Of a stretch of 64,000 nucleotides of DNA, positions 18,194 through 27,493 are shown piece by piece. Source of the stretch: BPGX01 sp035405785 (GTDB lineage: Bacteria > Bacteroidota > Bacteroidia > B-17B0 > Aurantibacillaceae); assembly GCA_035405785.1 (NCBI GenBank), contig DAONJS010000007.1, forward strand, positions 88,590-152,589, given 5' to 3'. Both the position numbers and the translations under genes were made by a program. Under the pieces are notes generated by a model. It did not search any database. It was not told the DNA's origin and worked only from the letters and a program-made list of their open reading frames with translations. Every line of letters starts with the position of its first letter. Position 1 is the first letter of the stretch.

Positions 18194-19679
18194 TATTGTG
18201 TGTTCAAAAAACTTTTCCGATAAAATTTTTAGTTTAAAGAAAATTGTTCTAACATTTTCTTTTTTAATTTTCTTAAATGTTTTATATTCTCAAAACATTA
18301 TTATTCATGGCAATGCCCATCCTGCGTATATTCAAAATAATGTGAAACTGGCTCAATTATTTTTATATTCAGATTATATTACATATCAGCAAATTTTAAT
18401 GGATAAAGATTCTTTAGATTCAAAAGGAAGATTTACATTGAAATTATATTCAGATAAAATACAACCTGTTATTATTAAGTTATCTAATGCAGTTGCAAAA
18501 TTATATGTTGAACCACCGCAACAGGGAATTCGTGAGTATATTATTAAAGTTTATCCTCCTGATTCTATCAAAGTAAATACAAATGATATTGAACTAAACG
18601 CAAACATTTCTATTCTGACTTATGATACCACTGAACTGAATTCATTAATTTTTGATTTTAATAAATTATACAATCGTTATCTTGAAGAAGCAACAACAAA
18701 ATTTATCAACAGAACTAATTTGTTTAAAAAATTAGATAGTATTTTAGTAGATGCAAAAAATACTTTCCAAAAAAATAATCATCCATATTTTAGTAATTAC
18801 ATTGATTACAACATTGCCAATTTGAATGCCAATGCTACAAGAAATAAAAATACACTTGCTAATATATTTTTAATTAAAAAGCCCGTTCAGGTGAATAATT
18901 ACGAGTATATGGAATTTTTTAATTCTTTTTTCAAAGATTACTTAATTGCAGATATAACCAAACAAACCAAACAAACTATTTATTATGTTGTCAATAAAAG
19001 CACAAACATTAAGCAATTGATGGATTATGTAAAAGATGATAATTTACTTTCATCTAATGATACATTAAAGGAATTAGTGCTTATTCAAAATCTATATCAC
19101 TTTTATTTTAATGAAAAATTTAATCCTTATGCTGTGCAGATTTTATTAGAACAATTGCTTACTAACACAAAAATTGAACAACACAAAAAAATTTTACAAA
19201 ACATTATTCAGGAACTTAATCAACTCAAACAAGGTATGCCTGCACCAGATTTTACTGCACTTACAAAAGATAGTACAGTTTTTAATTTATATTCAATTCA
19301 AAAAAAATTCATTTATCTTAATTTCTTTTCTTTGAAAAGTCCTAACAGTTTGAAAGAACTTAAAGAAATGATTTTTTTACACAATAAATTTAATGATAAA
19401 GTAGCATTTATAGCAGTGTGTGTAGATGATGATTTTAAAGAATTTCAGAATTTTGTAAAGCAAAACCCACAATACAAATTTTTAATACTCTGGAATTATC
19501 AGCCACTCAATGATTTATCTGCAAAAGTAAAATATAATGTCAAAGCAACACCATTGTTTTTTTTAATAGACACACATCAGCAATTAGCATTATCTCCTGC
19601 ACCTGCACCTTCTGATGGAATTTATTATCATTTTCAAAAATTGTTTAGAAAGAAAAATCCAAATAGAATTGGAAATTAG
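18186..19679 (+). CDS. TlpA-like thioredoxin-fold exported protein lacking the redox CxxC
   Basis: 497 residues from ATG 18186, whose frame overlaps the dusB stop by 8 nt. Signal peptide or anchor at about 19-36 (VLTFSFLIFLNVLYS). The first ~170 residues resemble the beta-rich DUF4369-like part of Bacteroidota TlpA proteins (IIIHGNA, DSLDSKGRFTLKL). The middle is helical. The C-terminal thioredoxin-like domain starts at GMPAPDFTAL (near 358) and has the cis-proline loop VKATPLFFLID. The place of CxxC reads FFSLKSPNSLKEL, with no Cys, so disulfide chemistry is not expected. A periplasmic binding or chaperone-like role is possible; real function unknown. Confidence 0.8.
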   Translation: MFNIVCSKNFSDKIFSLKKIVLTFSFLIFLNVLYSQNIIIHGNAHPAYIQNNVKLAQLFLYSDYITYQQILMDKDSLDSKGRFTLKLYSDKIQPVIIKLSNAVAKLYVEPPQQGIREYIIKVYPPDSIKVNTNDIELNANISILTYDTTELNSLIFDFNKLYNRYLEEATTKFINRTNLFKKLDSILVDAKNTFQKNNHPYFSNYIDYNIANLNANATRNKNTLANIFLIKKPVQVNNYEYMEFFNSFFKDYLIADITKQTKQTIYYVVNKSTNIKQLMDYVKDDNLLSSNDTLKELVLIQNLYHFYFNEKFNPYAVQILLEQLLTNTKIEQHKKILQNIIQELNQLKQGMPAPDFTALTKDSTVFNLYSIQKKFIYLNFFSLKSPNSLKELKEMIFLHNKFNDKVAFIAVCVDDDFKEFQNFVKQNPQYKFLILWNYQPLNDLSAKVKYNVKATPLFFLIDTHQQLALSPAPAPSDGIYYHFQKLFRKKNPNRIGN

Positions 19680-19681
19680 GT

Positions 19682-19999
19682 TTATTCACAAGGGGTCCAA
19701 AATACTTTTTCAAAATTTTGTACTTGATTATTAACGACTTTAATACCTTCTGATTCTAATAATTCCTGCATTATTGTGGGTGTAGCAAAATGATGTTTTC
19801 CTGTAAGTAAGCCGTTTCTATTAACTACTCTGTGAGCAGGAATAGTAGCATCATATTGATGTGATAAATTCATTGCATAACCGACTAATCGGGCAGATTT
19901 TGATGCCCCTAAACATTTGGCAATAGCACCATAAGTGGTAACTCTCCCTTTGGGTATTTTACGAACTATTTCATACACTTTTAAGTAAAACTCATTCAT
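19682..19999 (-). CDS. MGMT family alkyltransferase-like (ATL) protein, catalytic Cys replaced by Ala
   Basis: 105 residues from ATG 19999 (MNEFYLK). Winged-helix DNA-binding domain of O6-alkylguanine-DNA alkyltransferases: IPKGRVTTYGAIAKCLG, SARLVGYAMN (Arg finger region) and the active-site strand TIPAHRVVNRNG. In true alkyltransferases that strand reads PCHRV; here it is PAHRV, so alkyl transfer is not possible. Known ATL proteins bind O6-alkylguanine and hand lesions to nucleotide excision repair. The ATG overlaps the stop of the queuosine-precursor transporter by 8 nt. An upstream GTG/TTG-type extension is unnecessary. Confidence 0.9.
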   Translation of the reverse strand: MNEFYLKVYEIVRKIPKGRVTTYGAIAKCLGASKSARLVGYAMNLSHQYDATIPAHRVVNRNGLLTGKHHFATPTIMQELLESEGIKVVNNQVQNFEKVFWTPCE

Positions 20000-20645
20000 C
20001 TGATGGCACCCATTTTTCAATTAAAAAATGTCCTAAATAAATAAGCGGTATTAAAGCAACAGCCACTATCAATTTGAATACATAACCATAAGTAGCATTT
20101 TCAATAAAATCTGAAAGTGACCAATAACCGGGAATTACAAAAGCAATAAACTGCACTACAAAAGTATCTACTAACTGACTGATGATAGTGCTGCCAGTGG
20201 CTCTTAACCATATTAGATACTTACCAGTTGCTTTGCGAATAAGCCAAAAAGTATAAACATCTACTAATTGTGAAATAATGAATGCAGTGATGCTTCCAAT
20301 GATTATCCATTGCGATTGTCCAAAAACTGTATTGAATACAGCATCATTAACAGGCGAGAAATTAACAGCAGGAATTTTCATTGCAATTGTGAGAATTATA
20401 TAAATGTAAATGATTAACCCAACTGTAATGAAAGTCAATTTTCTTACACCATCTTTTCCAAAATGTTCATTGATTAAATCAGTTAATAAAAAAACAACTG
20501 GCCATAAAATGATACCAATGCTTTGTGTAAATAAACCAAAAAAATTCACCAGTTTTCCACCAATTATTTCAGCAACTATAGCATTAGAAACAAAGAAACC
20601 TGCTAATACTAAAAAAACAATATCTTTTTTATTTTTGAAATCCAT
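19992..20645 (-). CDS. Queuosine precursor transporter (YhhQ/QPTR family)
   Basis: 217 residues, about six membrane helices. Family signatures: VSNAIVAEIIGGKLVNFFG in helix 1, WPVVFLLTDLINEHFGK, the paired ISQLVDVYTFWLIRK and TIISQLVDTFVVQFIAF repeats, and SDFIENATYGYVFK. Members (VUT family) import queuosine precursors such as preQ0/preQ1 into the cytoplasm for tRNA modification. It lies upstream of and overlaps the ATL gene. dusB nearby is another tRNA-modification gene, but on the other strand. Confidence 0.9.
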   Translation of the reverse strand: MDFKNKKDIVFLVLAGFFVSNAIVAEIIGGKLVNFFGLFTQSIGIILWPVVFLLTDLINEHFGKDGVRKLTFITVGLIIYIYIILTIAMKIPAVNFSPVNDAVFNTVFGQSQWIIIGSITAFIISQLVDVYTFWLIRKATGKYLIWLRATGSTIISQLVDTFVVQFIAFVIPGYWSLSDFIENATYGYVFKLIVAVALIPLIYLGHFLIEKWVPSDE

Positions 20646-20661
20646 TCAATAACAAAACAAA

Positions 20662-22647
20662 TTATTTCAACTTATATACTTCAATTCTTGCTCTTCTATG
20701 CTTGGCGTGGATGCCATCAGGACATTTATCTAAATCTTTTTCAAAGCAATATCTTTCAGCTCCTTTGGCTATTACTTCTAATATCTTCACTTTTTTATTT
20801 GTATAAAAATCAGCTACTTTTTTAGCACGATTGAAAGATAATTGTTTATTCAATTCATCTGAACCATACATATCTGCATATCCGTATATTTTTACAGCAA
20901 GATTATATTTTTTCAATATCTCAGCATTTTTTTCAAGTTTTGAAATATATTCATCTTTAATATCGTGTTTATAAAAATCAAAATAAACAGAAGTAGTATC
21001 ATAGCCCAATTTTGCAAGCATATCATAACTTACTAAACCTTTTGGTAATTTTGTAATATCCAACTCTTCTGATGTGTTTTGATTAGAAGCAATAGCGGCA
21101 GGAATGTTTGTGATAGTTTTGGTTAATAAAATTTTTTGTGGATTTAAACAAGAATCACATAATACAAGGGCTGTGAATGTAACAGTTACAGATTGATTGA
21201 AAGGCACTTTTAATTCAATGCTTTTTGAATTTTCTTTGTTTGAAGCATATTGCCATTCAGGATAATATAAACTAACAGAGGGATAATCAGGAACATTAAG
21301 CATGAAATTAGTATCATTCTTTTTATTGACTTGAATGGCAAACATGTTTTGTTCAGAAGGTTGAATATTTCTGTATTTGTCCAAGTAAAGAATTTTGTAA
21401 ATATCCATATCGCCATATCCGCCTTTTCTGTAAGATGAAAAATATACATTCATTTGATTGGCATCTTCAATGTAAAAAATATCGTGGCCATAAGAGTTAA
21501 TGGGTTTTCCTAAATTAACGGGTTCAGACCAACGAGTACCATCCCATTGACTTTTGAAAACATCATAATTTCCAAAACCCGGATGTCCAGTTGAAGCAAA
21601 GTATAATGTTTTTTCATCATCAGATAAAAATGGAGCTTCTTCATCATATTCTGTATTGATAGGACTACCAAGGTTTTCAGGGGCACTCCAACTTCCATCA
21701 GGATTTTTACGAGATACATAAATATCCAATCCACCAATTCCATTTTCTGATTCACTTGTAAAATATAATTTTTGACCATCTTTAGTTAAAAATGCGTGAT
21801 TTTGATAATAACTTAAATTAATAGTTTTAGATAGTGGTTTGTTTTTGGTATTGTTAATAGAGTCAAGTGCAACTTGAGTAATTTTATTGTCTTCAAAAAT
21901 GAAAAGATATTTTTTATTTCCTGATACAGAAATAACAGAGCGATTTTTATTAGCTTTAATTTTCTTCTCCATAGCCGGAATGTATAAATAATCAACTTTT
22001 TCAGGGCTTCCATTTTTTAGTTTTGCAGTATACATTGCTTCAAAATATTTTCCATCCCATTCATTAAATTTTTCTTTTTCACTATCTTTTCTTTTGGATG
22101 TAAAATATAGTTGTTCATCAACTAATGCAGGCACATATTCAGGTGCAGAGGTATTTAAATTTTTTCCTAAATTAACTACTTTAATATCAGGATTGATTTC
22201 GTTTTTATGTTCTAATGCATATTTACAATCTTGCTTTCTTTTGATAATATCTTTTTGAAACTCTTTATCGTCGTCTTCTGTTGCAACTGCATCATCTAAT
22301 TTATTTAATAATTGAAGGGCTTTTTCAAACTCACCAACAAACTGATAAGATTTTGCAAGGGCATAAATTACATCGGCAGATGTATCTTTTGGGCTATGAT
22401 TATAAGCATTTTCAAGATATGGCAAAGCATCTTCATACAAATTCATATAATTACATAACATCGCACCAAGAGCGGCATTCGCTTTATAGTTATCTTTATC
22501 AATTTCTAATGCTTTTTTGTAAGATGCTATTGCTTTATCAATTTTTGTGGCAGCGGTGTATCGCTCTGCTTGTTTAATATACTTATTTACAGAGTTACAT
22601 GAATAAATTAATATTAAAATTACTAATGTAAAGATGTTTTTATTCAT
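20662..22647 (-). CDS. PorE-like OmpA-family lipoprotein (TPR, PD40 propeller, OmpA C-terminal domain)
   Basis: 661 residues from ATG 22647 (MNKNIFTLVILILIYSCNS), giving a lipobox Cys at about residue 17. TPR repeats at about 20-140 (YKANAALGAMLCNYMNLYED, YALAKSYQFVGEFEKALQ). A PD40/WD40-like beta-propeller follows at about 160-470 (LYFTSESENGIGGLDIYVSR, LYFASTGHPGFGNYDVFKS). Then a beta-sandwich linker, and an OmpA peptidoglycan-binding domain at about 555-660 with GYADMYGSDELNKQLSFNRA. This order matches the T9SS component PorE, which tethers the secretion machinery to peptidoglycan at the outer membrane. Paralogues with this layout exist, so the symbol is left blank. The upstream Met at 22707 lies beyond the promoter box and is rejected. 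Confidence 0.88.
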   Translation of the reverse strand: MNKNIFTLVILILIYSCNSVNKYIKQAERYTAATKIDKAIASYKKALEIDKDNYKANAALGAMLCNYMNLYEDALPYLENAYNHSPKDTSADVIYALAKSYQFVGEFEKALQLLNKLDDAVATEDDDKEFQKDIIKRKQDCKYALEHKNEINPDIKVVNLGKNLNTSAPEYVPALVDEQLYFTSKRKDSEKEKFNEWDGKYFEAMYTAKLKNGSPEKVDYLYIPAMEKKIKANKNRSVISVSGNKKYLFIFEDNKITQVALDSINNTKNKPLSKTINLSYYQNHAFLTKDGQKLYFTSESENGIGGLDIYVSRKNPDGSWSAPENLGSPINTEYDEEAPFLSDDEKTLYFASTGHPGFGNYDVFKSQWDGTRWSEPVNLGKPINSYGHDIFYIEDANQMNVYFSSYRKGGYGDMDIYKILYLDKYRNIQPSEQNMFAIQVNKKNDTNFMLNVPDYPSVSLYYPEWQYASNKENSKSIELKVPFNQSVTVTFTALVLCDSCLNPQKILLTKTITNIPAAIASNQNTSEELDITKLPKGLVSYDMLAKLGYDTTSVYFDFYKHDIKDEYISKLEKNAEILKKYNLAVKIYGYADMYGSDELNKQLSFNRAKKVADFYTNKKVKILEVIAKGAERYCFEKDLDKCPDGIHAKHRRARIEVYKLK

Positions 22648-22663
22648 TGTAAATTTTTGATGG

Positions 22664-22671
22664 CAAATATA
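22664..22671 (-). promoter_or_regulatory. TAnnTTTG promoter box for the PorE-like gene
   Basis: Minus-strand TATATTTG, 16 nt upstream of the ATG at 22647, inside the 3' part of the gap after anmK. Confidence 0.7.
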
Positions 22672-22681
22672 CAAAATGATT

Positions 22682-23770
22682 TTATTCAATATCAACAACT
22701 TCTCCACTTATTAAATCTTTGATTGCACCAGTTGCCTGATGAAGAGAGTTTGGTATGTTTAATATCCTTAAATATCCTAAAAGTGCAAAGATGATGGCTT
22801 CTTTATATTTGATAGTTGTGTTAACAGGAATGTGTATCTTTTTATTTTTAGAATAAAATTTTATTCTTTCAATGAGATATTGATTAAATGCTCCACCGCC
22901 TGTAATCAAAACATTTTTTACAAAATGATGATTAATGGATTTTGAAATTTGTTGTGCAATATGTTCTACAAGTGTTGCAAGAATATCGTTTGTAGTTAAT
23001 TGATATTTAGAAATGAGATGCAGATATTTTTTTTCAAAATATTCTCTGTTTAATGATTTTGGCGGATTTTGAAGTATGAATGGTAATGAATTTAATTTAT
23101 CTAATAATGGTTGATGTATTTTACCTTTTCGGGCAAGTGATCCATTTTTATCAAACTTTTTATTTTGTTGTTGAGCAAAATAATTCAAGGCCATATTTGC
23201 AATGCAAATATCAAATGCAATGTTTGTTTTTTGGATAAAAACATTAGCAATACCGCCTATATTCACACAAGCATCAAAATTTTGAAACAAAAGTTTGTCG
23301 CCAATAGGAACAAGTGGAGCACCCTGTCCACCCATTGCTATATCTAAATTACGGAAGTTATGAATAACGGGCAACTGGCATGCTGCTGCGATTTGTGAAG
23401 CATTGCCTAATTGAATAGAAAAACCTTTTTCTGGATAATGAAAAACAGTATGCCCATGAACAGATACAGCATCAGCGGATAATTTATTTTTTTTCAAAAA
23501 ATCGGATATTTTTTTCCCTATAAATTTTCCGTAAATAACATCCTGTTCAAAAAATTGTAGTGATGAAGTTTTTCTGATATTTTCCAATATATTAAGTATG
23601 GAAGCAGGATATTGAACAGTAGTAGCAGATAGAACTTTAAAATGAATTTGATTTTTTTGATAATAAAATTTACATACAGCAATATCTAATCCATCTAATG
23701 ATGAACCAGACATTACACCTACAATAGTGAGTTTTGGAAATTTTTGAGAAGTTGGAAAATGTTTTTTCAT
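22682..23770 (-). CDS. anmK: Anhydro-N-acetylmuramic acid kinase
   Basis: 362 residues from ATG 23770. Recycles cell-wall anhydro-MurNAc by hydrolysing the 1,6-anhydro ring and phosphorylating to MurNAc-6-P. ASKHA-fold motifs: GVMSGSSLDGLDIAV near the N-terminus (ATP phosphate loop), VSVHGHTVFHYPE, NIGGIANVF with the catalytic-Asp neighbourhood, DICIANMALNYF and VLITGGGAFNQYL. Length is usual. An in-frame TTG six bases upstream overlaps the galE stop and is not preferred. Starts 2 nt after the galE stop, so galE and anmK are co-transcribed. Confidence 0.93.
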   Translation of the reverse strand: MKKHFPTSQKFPKLTIVGVMSGSSLDGLDIAVCKFYYQKNQIHFKVLSATTVQYPASILNILENIRKTSSLQFFEQDVIYGKFIGKKISDFLKKNKLSADAVSVHGHTVFHYPEKGFSIQLGNASQIAAACQLPVIHNFRNLDIAMGGQGAPLVPIGDKLLFQNFDACVNIGGIANVFIQKTNIAFDICIANMALNYFAQQQNKKFDKNGSLARKGKIHQPLLDKLNSLPFILQNPPKSLNREYFEKKYLHLISKYQLTTNDILATLVEHIAQQISKSINHHFVKNVLITGGGAFNQYLIERIKFYSKNKKIHIPVNTTIKYKEAIIFALLGYLRILNIPNSLHQATGAIKDLISGEVVDIE

Positions 23771-23772
23771 TA

Positions 23773-24801
23773 TCAATATCTATTTTTTCCCCATTGCCAT
23801 GCAGAATACAGCATATCTTCAAGGGAATATTCGGGTTTCCAGTTTAATTCTTTCAATGCTTTATCATTATTGGCATAAATTGCTTCTACATCACCTTCTC
23901 TTCTTGGTGCAAATTTGTAATTTACTTTTTCTGATGTTACTTTTTCAAATGTTTGTATCACATCTAATACTGTATTCCCTTTACCTGTTCCTAAATTGAT
24001 AACATCGTAGTAATTTTTTTCAGTAATGCTATCCATTTTCATCATGGCTAAAACATGGGCTCTTGCAATATCAGATACATGCACATAATCACGAATGGGC
24101 GTACCATCTTTGGTAGAATAATCATTGCCATATATTTCAAGGGCAGGAATTTTACCTAATACTGAGCGAATTAAATTTGGCACTAAACCAGTGAGATTGT
24201 ATTTTGGTAACTCTCCAATTAATCCTGATGAATGAGCACCAACAGGATTAAAGTATCGTAATGATAAAATCTTTAATGGTAATTTTGAAATGTATACAAG
24301 TTGTTGTAAAATTTGTTCGCCTATTTGTTTGGTATGAGCATAAGGTGAATTTGGCAATGGTAAAGGTGTATTTTCAGTAACAGGGGAAACTTTTATATCG
24401 CCATATACAGAACAGGATGATGAAAAAATGAAATTTGAGATTTTGTGAATGATTGCAAATTCTGATATATTGAGTAAAGATTGTATATTATTATGGTAAT
24501 ATTTGAATGGATAATTTACACTTTCAGGAACGGACTTAAATGCGGCAAAGTGTATAATAGCGTGAATGTTATTGGCATAAGGTAAAAGTTTTTCAAACAA
24601 TTCTTTTTGATTACAAATATCACATTGGATAGAGATGACTTTTTTATTAGTTATTTTAAATATATTATCATAAGCCTCTTCGTATGAATTTGAAAAGTTA
24701 TCAATTGAAATGACTTCGTAATTTGTTTTTTCAAAAATTTCTACAATTGTATGGCTGCCTATGTAGCCCGATCCGCCTGTTACTACAACAAATTTTTTCA
24801 T
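23773..24801 (-). CDS. galE: UDP-glucose 4-epimerase
   Basis: 342 residues. Extended SDR: NAD-binding VVTGGSGYIGSHTIVE, SSSCSVYGD with the catalytic Ser/Thr, NSPYAHTKQIGEQ (YxxxK), RYFNPVGAHSSG and the C-terminal substrate loop around RREGDVEAIYAN, which is diagnostic of GalE. It interconverts UDP-Glc/UDP-Gal (and possibly the GlcNAc forms), feeding the polysaccharide genes in this window. Full length. Confidence 0.95.
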   Translation of the reverse strand: MKKFVVVTGGSGYIGSHTIVEIFEKTNYEVISIDNFSNSYEEAYDNIFKITNKKVISIQCDICNQKELFEKLLPYANNIHAIIHFAAFKSVPESVNYPFKYYHNNIQSLLNISEFAIIHKISNFIFSSSCSVYGDIKVSPVTENTPLPLPNSPYAHTKQIGEQILQQLVYISKLPLKILSLRYFNPVGAHSSGLIGELPKYNLTGLVPNLIRSVLGKIPALEIYGNDYSTKDGTPIRDYVHVSDIARAHVLAMMKMDSITEKNYYDVINLGTGKGNTVLDVIQTFEKVTSEKVNYKFAPRREGDVEAIYANNDKALKELNWKPEYSLEDMLYSAWQWGKNRY

Positions 24802-25107
24802 ATTTACATTTTGTATTAATTTTGATGTTATTATTCAATCACTATTTAAATTTTTACCGCGAAGACACAGAGGCGAAAAGGAAGTGAAAGATAATATAAA
24901 AATTTTCAATGCTCAATACTCAATATTCAATGCTCAAGTAATGAAAATTATAAATTGGAATGCTTTTAGGAAAAGTGCATAAAAAAATTCATGAAAATTA
25001 GTGGTTTAAATAAGAATTGAAAATTGAACATTGAGTATTGAGCATTGAAAATTGAAAATTAAAAAATCTTTGCATCATTGCGGTTTATTAAATTTTAGAT
25101 CTAAATT
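24802..25107. repeat. Gene-free gap with long inverted repeat
   Basis: No gene is seen. The gap holds a perfect 24-bp inverted repeat (24901-24924 and 25030-25053, 105 nt apart) made of CAATGCTCAATACTCAAT-type sequence. It also holds a 'ttaccgcgaagacacagaggcg'-type segment shared with 27352-27376. Between the arms are AT-rich bases with no open frame. Confidence 0.8.
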
Positions 25108-27213
25108 TTACTTCATCCATTTTAAAATCTTTGTCGTTTCGTAAAGGTAAGCATCTTTTTCAATATTTTTTGCCCATCTAGTTTCTCTGCCTGCTTTTGC
25201 AGTGTCTATATCAAATTTTACTTTATTTTCTTCAGGAATAATTACATTCATATTTTCAAATTTCTTTTTATTTTCATCAAATTCTTTATTAGTTTTTCTA
25301 ATCATTGCCTGATATTCAAAAAACTTATCTTTTTGCAAATTGACTTTTGTGTTTAATTTTCTTTTTCTGTATTCACTGGCTTGTTTTTCAATTAGTTTAA
25401 ATGCGTCATTGTTTTTAATACTTGCTGATGCTAATTTTTTTATTTTGTCATAATTGATTTTGTTGTATGGAATATAATTTGCAGGTGAAATTTTATCAAA
25501 CGGCATAGGATAATCTAAATCTTTTTCTCCAATATCATCAATGTATTGATAAACATTTGGAAGTTTAATATCAGGTTCTACTCCTTTGAGTTGAGTGGCA
25601 TCACCATTGATGCGATAAAATTTTTGCATTGTAATTTTTACAGAACCTGTTGGTTTAATGCTGTCATAAGAAGGTAATACATAATAATCCAAATCTACAA
25701 AAGATTGTACAGTTCCTTTTCCATAAGAGTTTGTTCCAACAATAATGGCTCTTTTGTAATCCTGCAGAGCCGCAGATACAATTTCTGATGCACTTGCACT
25801 GCTGTAATTGATAATCACACTCATTGGGCCATCCCAAGCGATATCAGGATTTTTATCTTTGAATACATTGACATAATTCATTTTGCCACGCACCTGTACA
25901 ATAGGCCCTTCTGGAATAAACAATCCTGCTAAATCTACTGCTTCTTGTAATGATCCACCACCATTATCACGCAAATCAAGAATTAAACCTTTGATGTTGT
26001 ATTTTTTTAATTTTTCAATTTCGTTTCTTACATCTCTGCTGCAATGATGTGCTCCAGTATGGGTGAAATCAGTGTAAAATGAAGGCAAATAAATATAACC
26101 ATATTTTTCTTTTTCAAGTTCAATAATAAAAGATTTGGCATAAGTTTCTTCCATTTCAATTACATCACGAATTATAGGAATGACTTTTATTGAACCATCT
26201 GGTTTTTGCACAGTTAATCTTACTTCTGTTCCTTTTGGGCCTTTAATAAGTTCAATAGCATCATCAATTTCCATATCTGTAACATCAACTGGCTCACCAT
26301 CGCCTTGTGCTACTTTAAGAATAATATCTCCTGCTTTTAATTCACCTTGCTTGTAACTTGGGCTACCTACAATAATTTCTACTACTTTAAGGACACCATC
26401 TTTTTGTTGCAAGCGAGCACCAATACCTTCAAACTGACCACTCATTGATTGATCAAACTTTTTCTTTTCTTTTGGTGGAAAGTATTCAGTATGTGGGTCA
26501 TAAACATTAATGAAGGTGTTGAGATAAGAAGCCATTCTGTCTTTGTAGGAAATTTTTTTCAATCTTTTAAACCAATCATTATTTGATTTCAAAACTTTTT
26601 GACGGGCTTTGTATTCTAATGAATCAAAAGAACTTAATTTAAATTGATGTGTTGAATCTTTTTCTAATTTTTTTCTTTCTTCTTCTTGCAATTCGTCAAT
26701 TTTTAACAATACCTGATATTTAAGCATTTTTCTCCATTCGTTTTTTAGTTCATTAATATTTTCGGCATATATTGCTTTTTCAGGATCCGCCTCATAAAAC
26801 TCTTCTACATTGTAATCAAATGGTTTTGATAAAATTTCTTTATACCATTGTTCGGCATGTTCAATTCTTTGTTGAATTAATTTTAAAGTAACATCAAAAA
26901 AAGTAGTTTTATGTTCTATCCATTCTTCGTCTAATGAATGTTTGTAGATACTTAATTGTTCAATATCACTTTTCAGTAAAAATTTTTTTCCGTAATCTAA
27001 TCTTTTAAGATACAAATTGAAAACCTTTTCAGAGTATGTATCATCAATTTTTGGTGGTTCGTAATGATTTTGTTTAACGCTATCATAAAGAAGTTGACTT
27101 ATGATTTGATATTTATTAAAAACTAATTTAGCAGAAGTTAAAATAAGAATTATTCCTGCAAAAAGTGCAATAGGTTTCCAATTATTTAATAATTTTGATA
27201 TAAAAGATTTCAT
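25108..27213 (-). CDS. prc: Carboxy-terminal processing (tail-specific) protease, S41 family
   Basis: 701 residues. One N-terminal membrane helix (about 13-30), an N-terminal helical domain, a PDZ domain (about 235-330: GIGARLQQKDGVLKVVEII, GELKAGDIILKV), the S41 catalytic core (GLILDLRDNGGGSLQEAVDL; SSASASEIVSAALQDY with the nucleophilic Ser; NSYGKGTVQ with the general-base Lys) and a long C-terminal Prc domain (about 540-690). It degrades or trims periplasmic proteins, recognising C-termini. Catalytic dyad intact. No exact TAnnTTTG box; TATCTTGC lies about 25 nt upstream. Confidence 0.93.
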   Translation of the reverse strand: MKSFISKLLNNWKPIALFAGIILILTSAKLVFNKYQIISQLLYDSVKQNHYEPPKIDDTYSEKVFNLYLKRLDYGKKFLLKSDIEQLSIYKHSLDEEWIEHKTTFFDVTLKLIQQRIEHAEQWYKEILSKPFDYNVEEFYEADPEKAIYAENINELKNEWRKMLKYQVLLKIDELQEEERKKLEKDSTHQFKLSSFDSLEYKARQKVLKSNNDWFKRLKKISYKDRMASYLNTFINVYDPHTEYFPPKEKKKFDQSMSGQFEGIGARLQQKDGVLKVVEIIVGSPSYKQGELKAGDIILKVAQGDGEPVDVTDMEIDDAIELIKGPKGTEVRLTVQKPDGSIKVIPIIRDVIEMEETYAKSFIIELEKEKYGYIYLPSFYTDFTHTGAHHCSRDVRNEIEKLKKYNIKGLILDLRDNGGGSLQEAVDLAGLFIPEGPIVQVRGKMNYVNVFKDKNPDIAWDGPMSVIINYSSASASEIVSAALQDYKRAIIVGTNSYGKGTVQSFVDLDYYVLPSYDSIKPTGSVKITMQKFYRINGDATQLKGVEPDIKLPNVYQYIDDIGEKDLDYPMPFDKISPANYIPYNKINYDKIKKLASASIKNNDAFKLIEKQASEYRKRKLNTKVNLQKDKFFEYQAMIRKTNKEFDENKKKFENMNVIIPEENKVKFDIDTAKAGRETRWAKNIEKDAYLYETTKILKWMK

Positions 27214-27493
27214 TTGTTTTTTGCTCGCAAGATAGGGAAAAATAAATTTATTGTTGTAATACCTAATATTGAAAAAATCTTAAAAAATATCAATTAAAAT
27301 TGATTTCAAAAAAATGAAGTGAATTAAAATTGAAATTTTTTACTATTTTATTTTACCGCGAAGGCGCAGAGACGCAAAGTTAAATGAGTTTTGAGTTATG
27401 AGTTTTTAATTTTGAGTTACTAATTCAATACAATTAAAAACTAAACACTAAAAACTCAAAACTATTTACTATTCACTTTTCACTTTTCACTAA
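27214..27493. repeat. Repeat-rich intergenic gap
   Basis: No gene is seen in this 280-nt gap. It contains a CGCGAAGGCGCAGAGACGCAAAG segment (27357-27379) and stretches built of TTGAGTTATGAG and its complement (CTAAACACTAAAAACTCAAAAC) that can fold back on each other. It ends in TTCACT-type simple repeat next to the stop of the peptide transporter. Confidence 0.6.
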
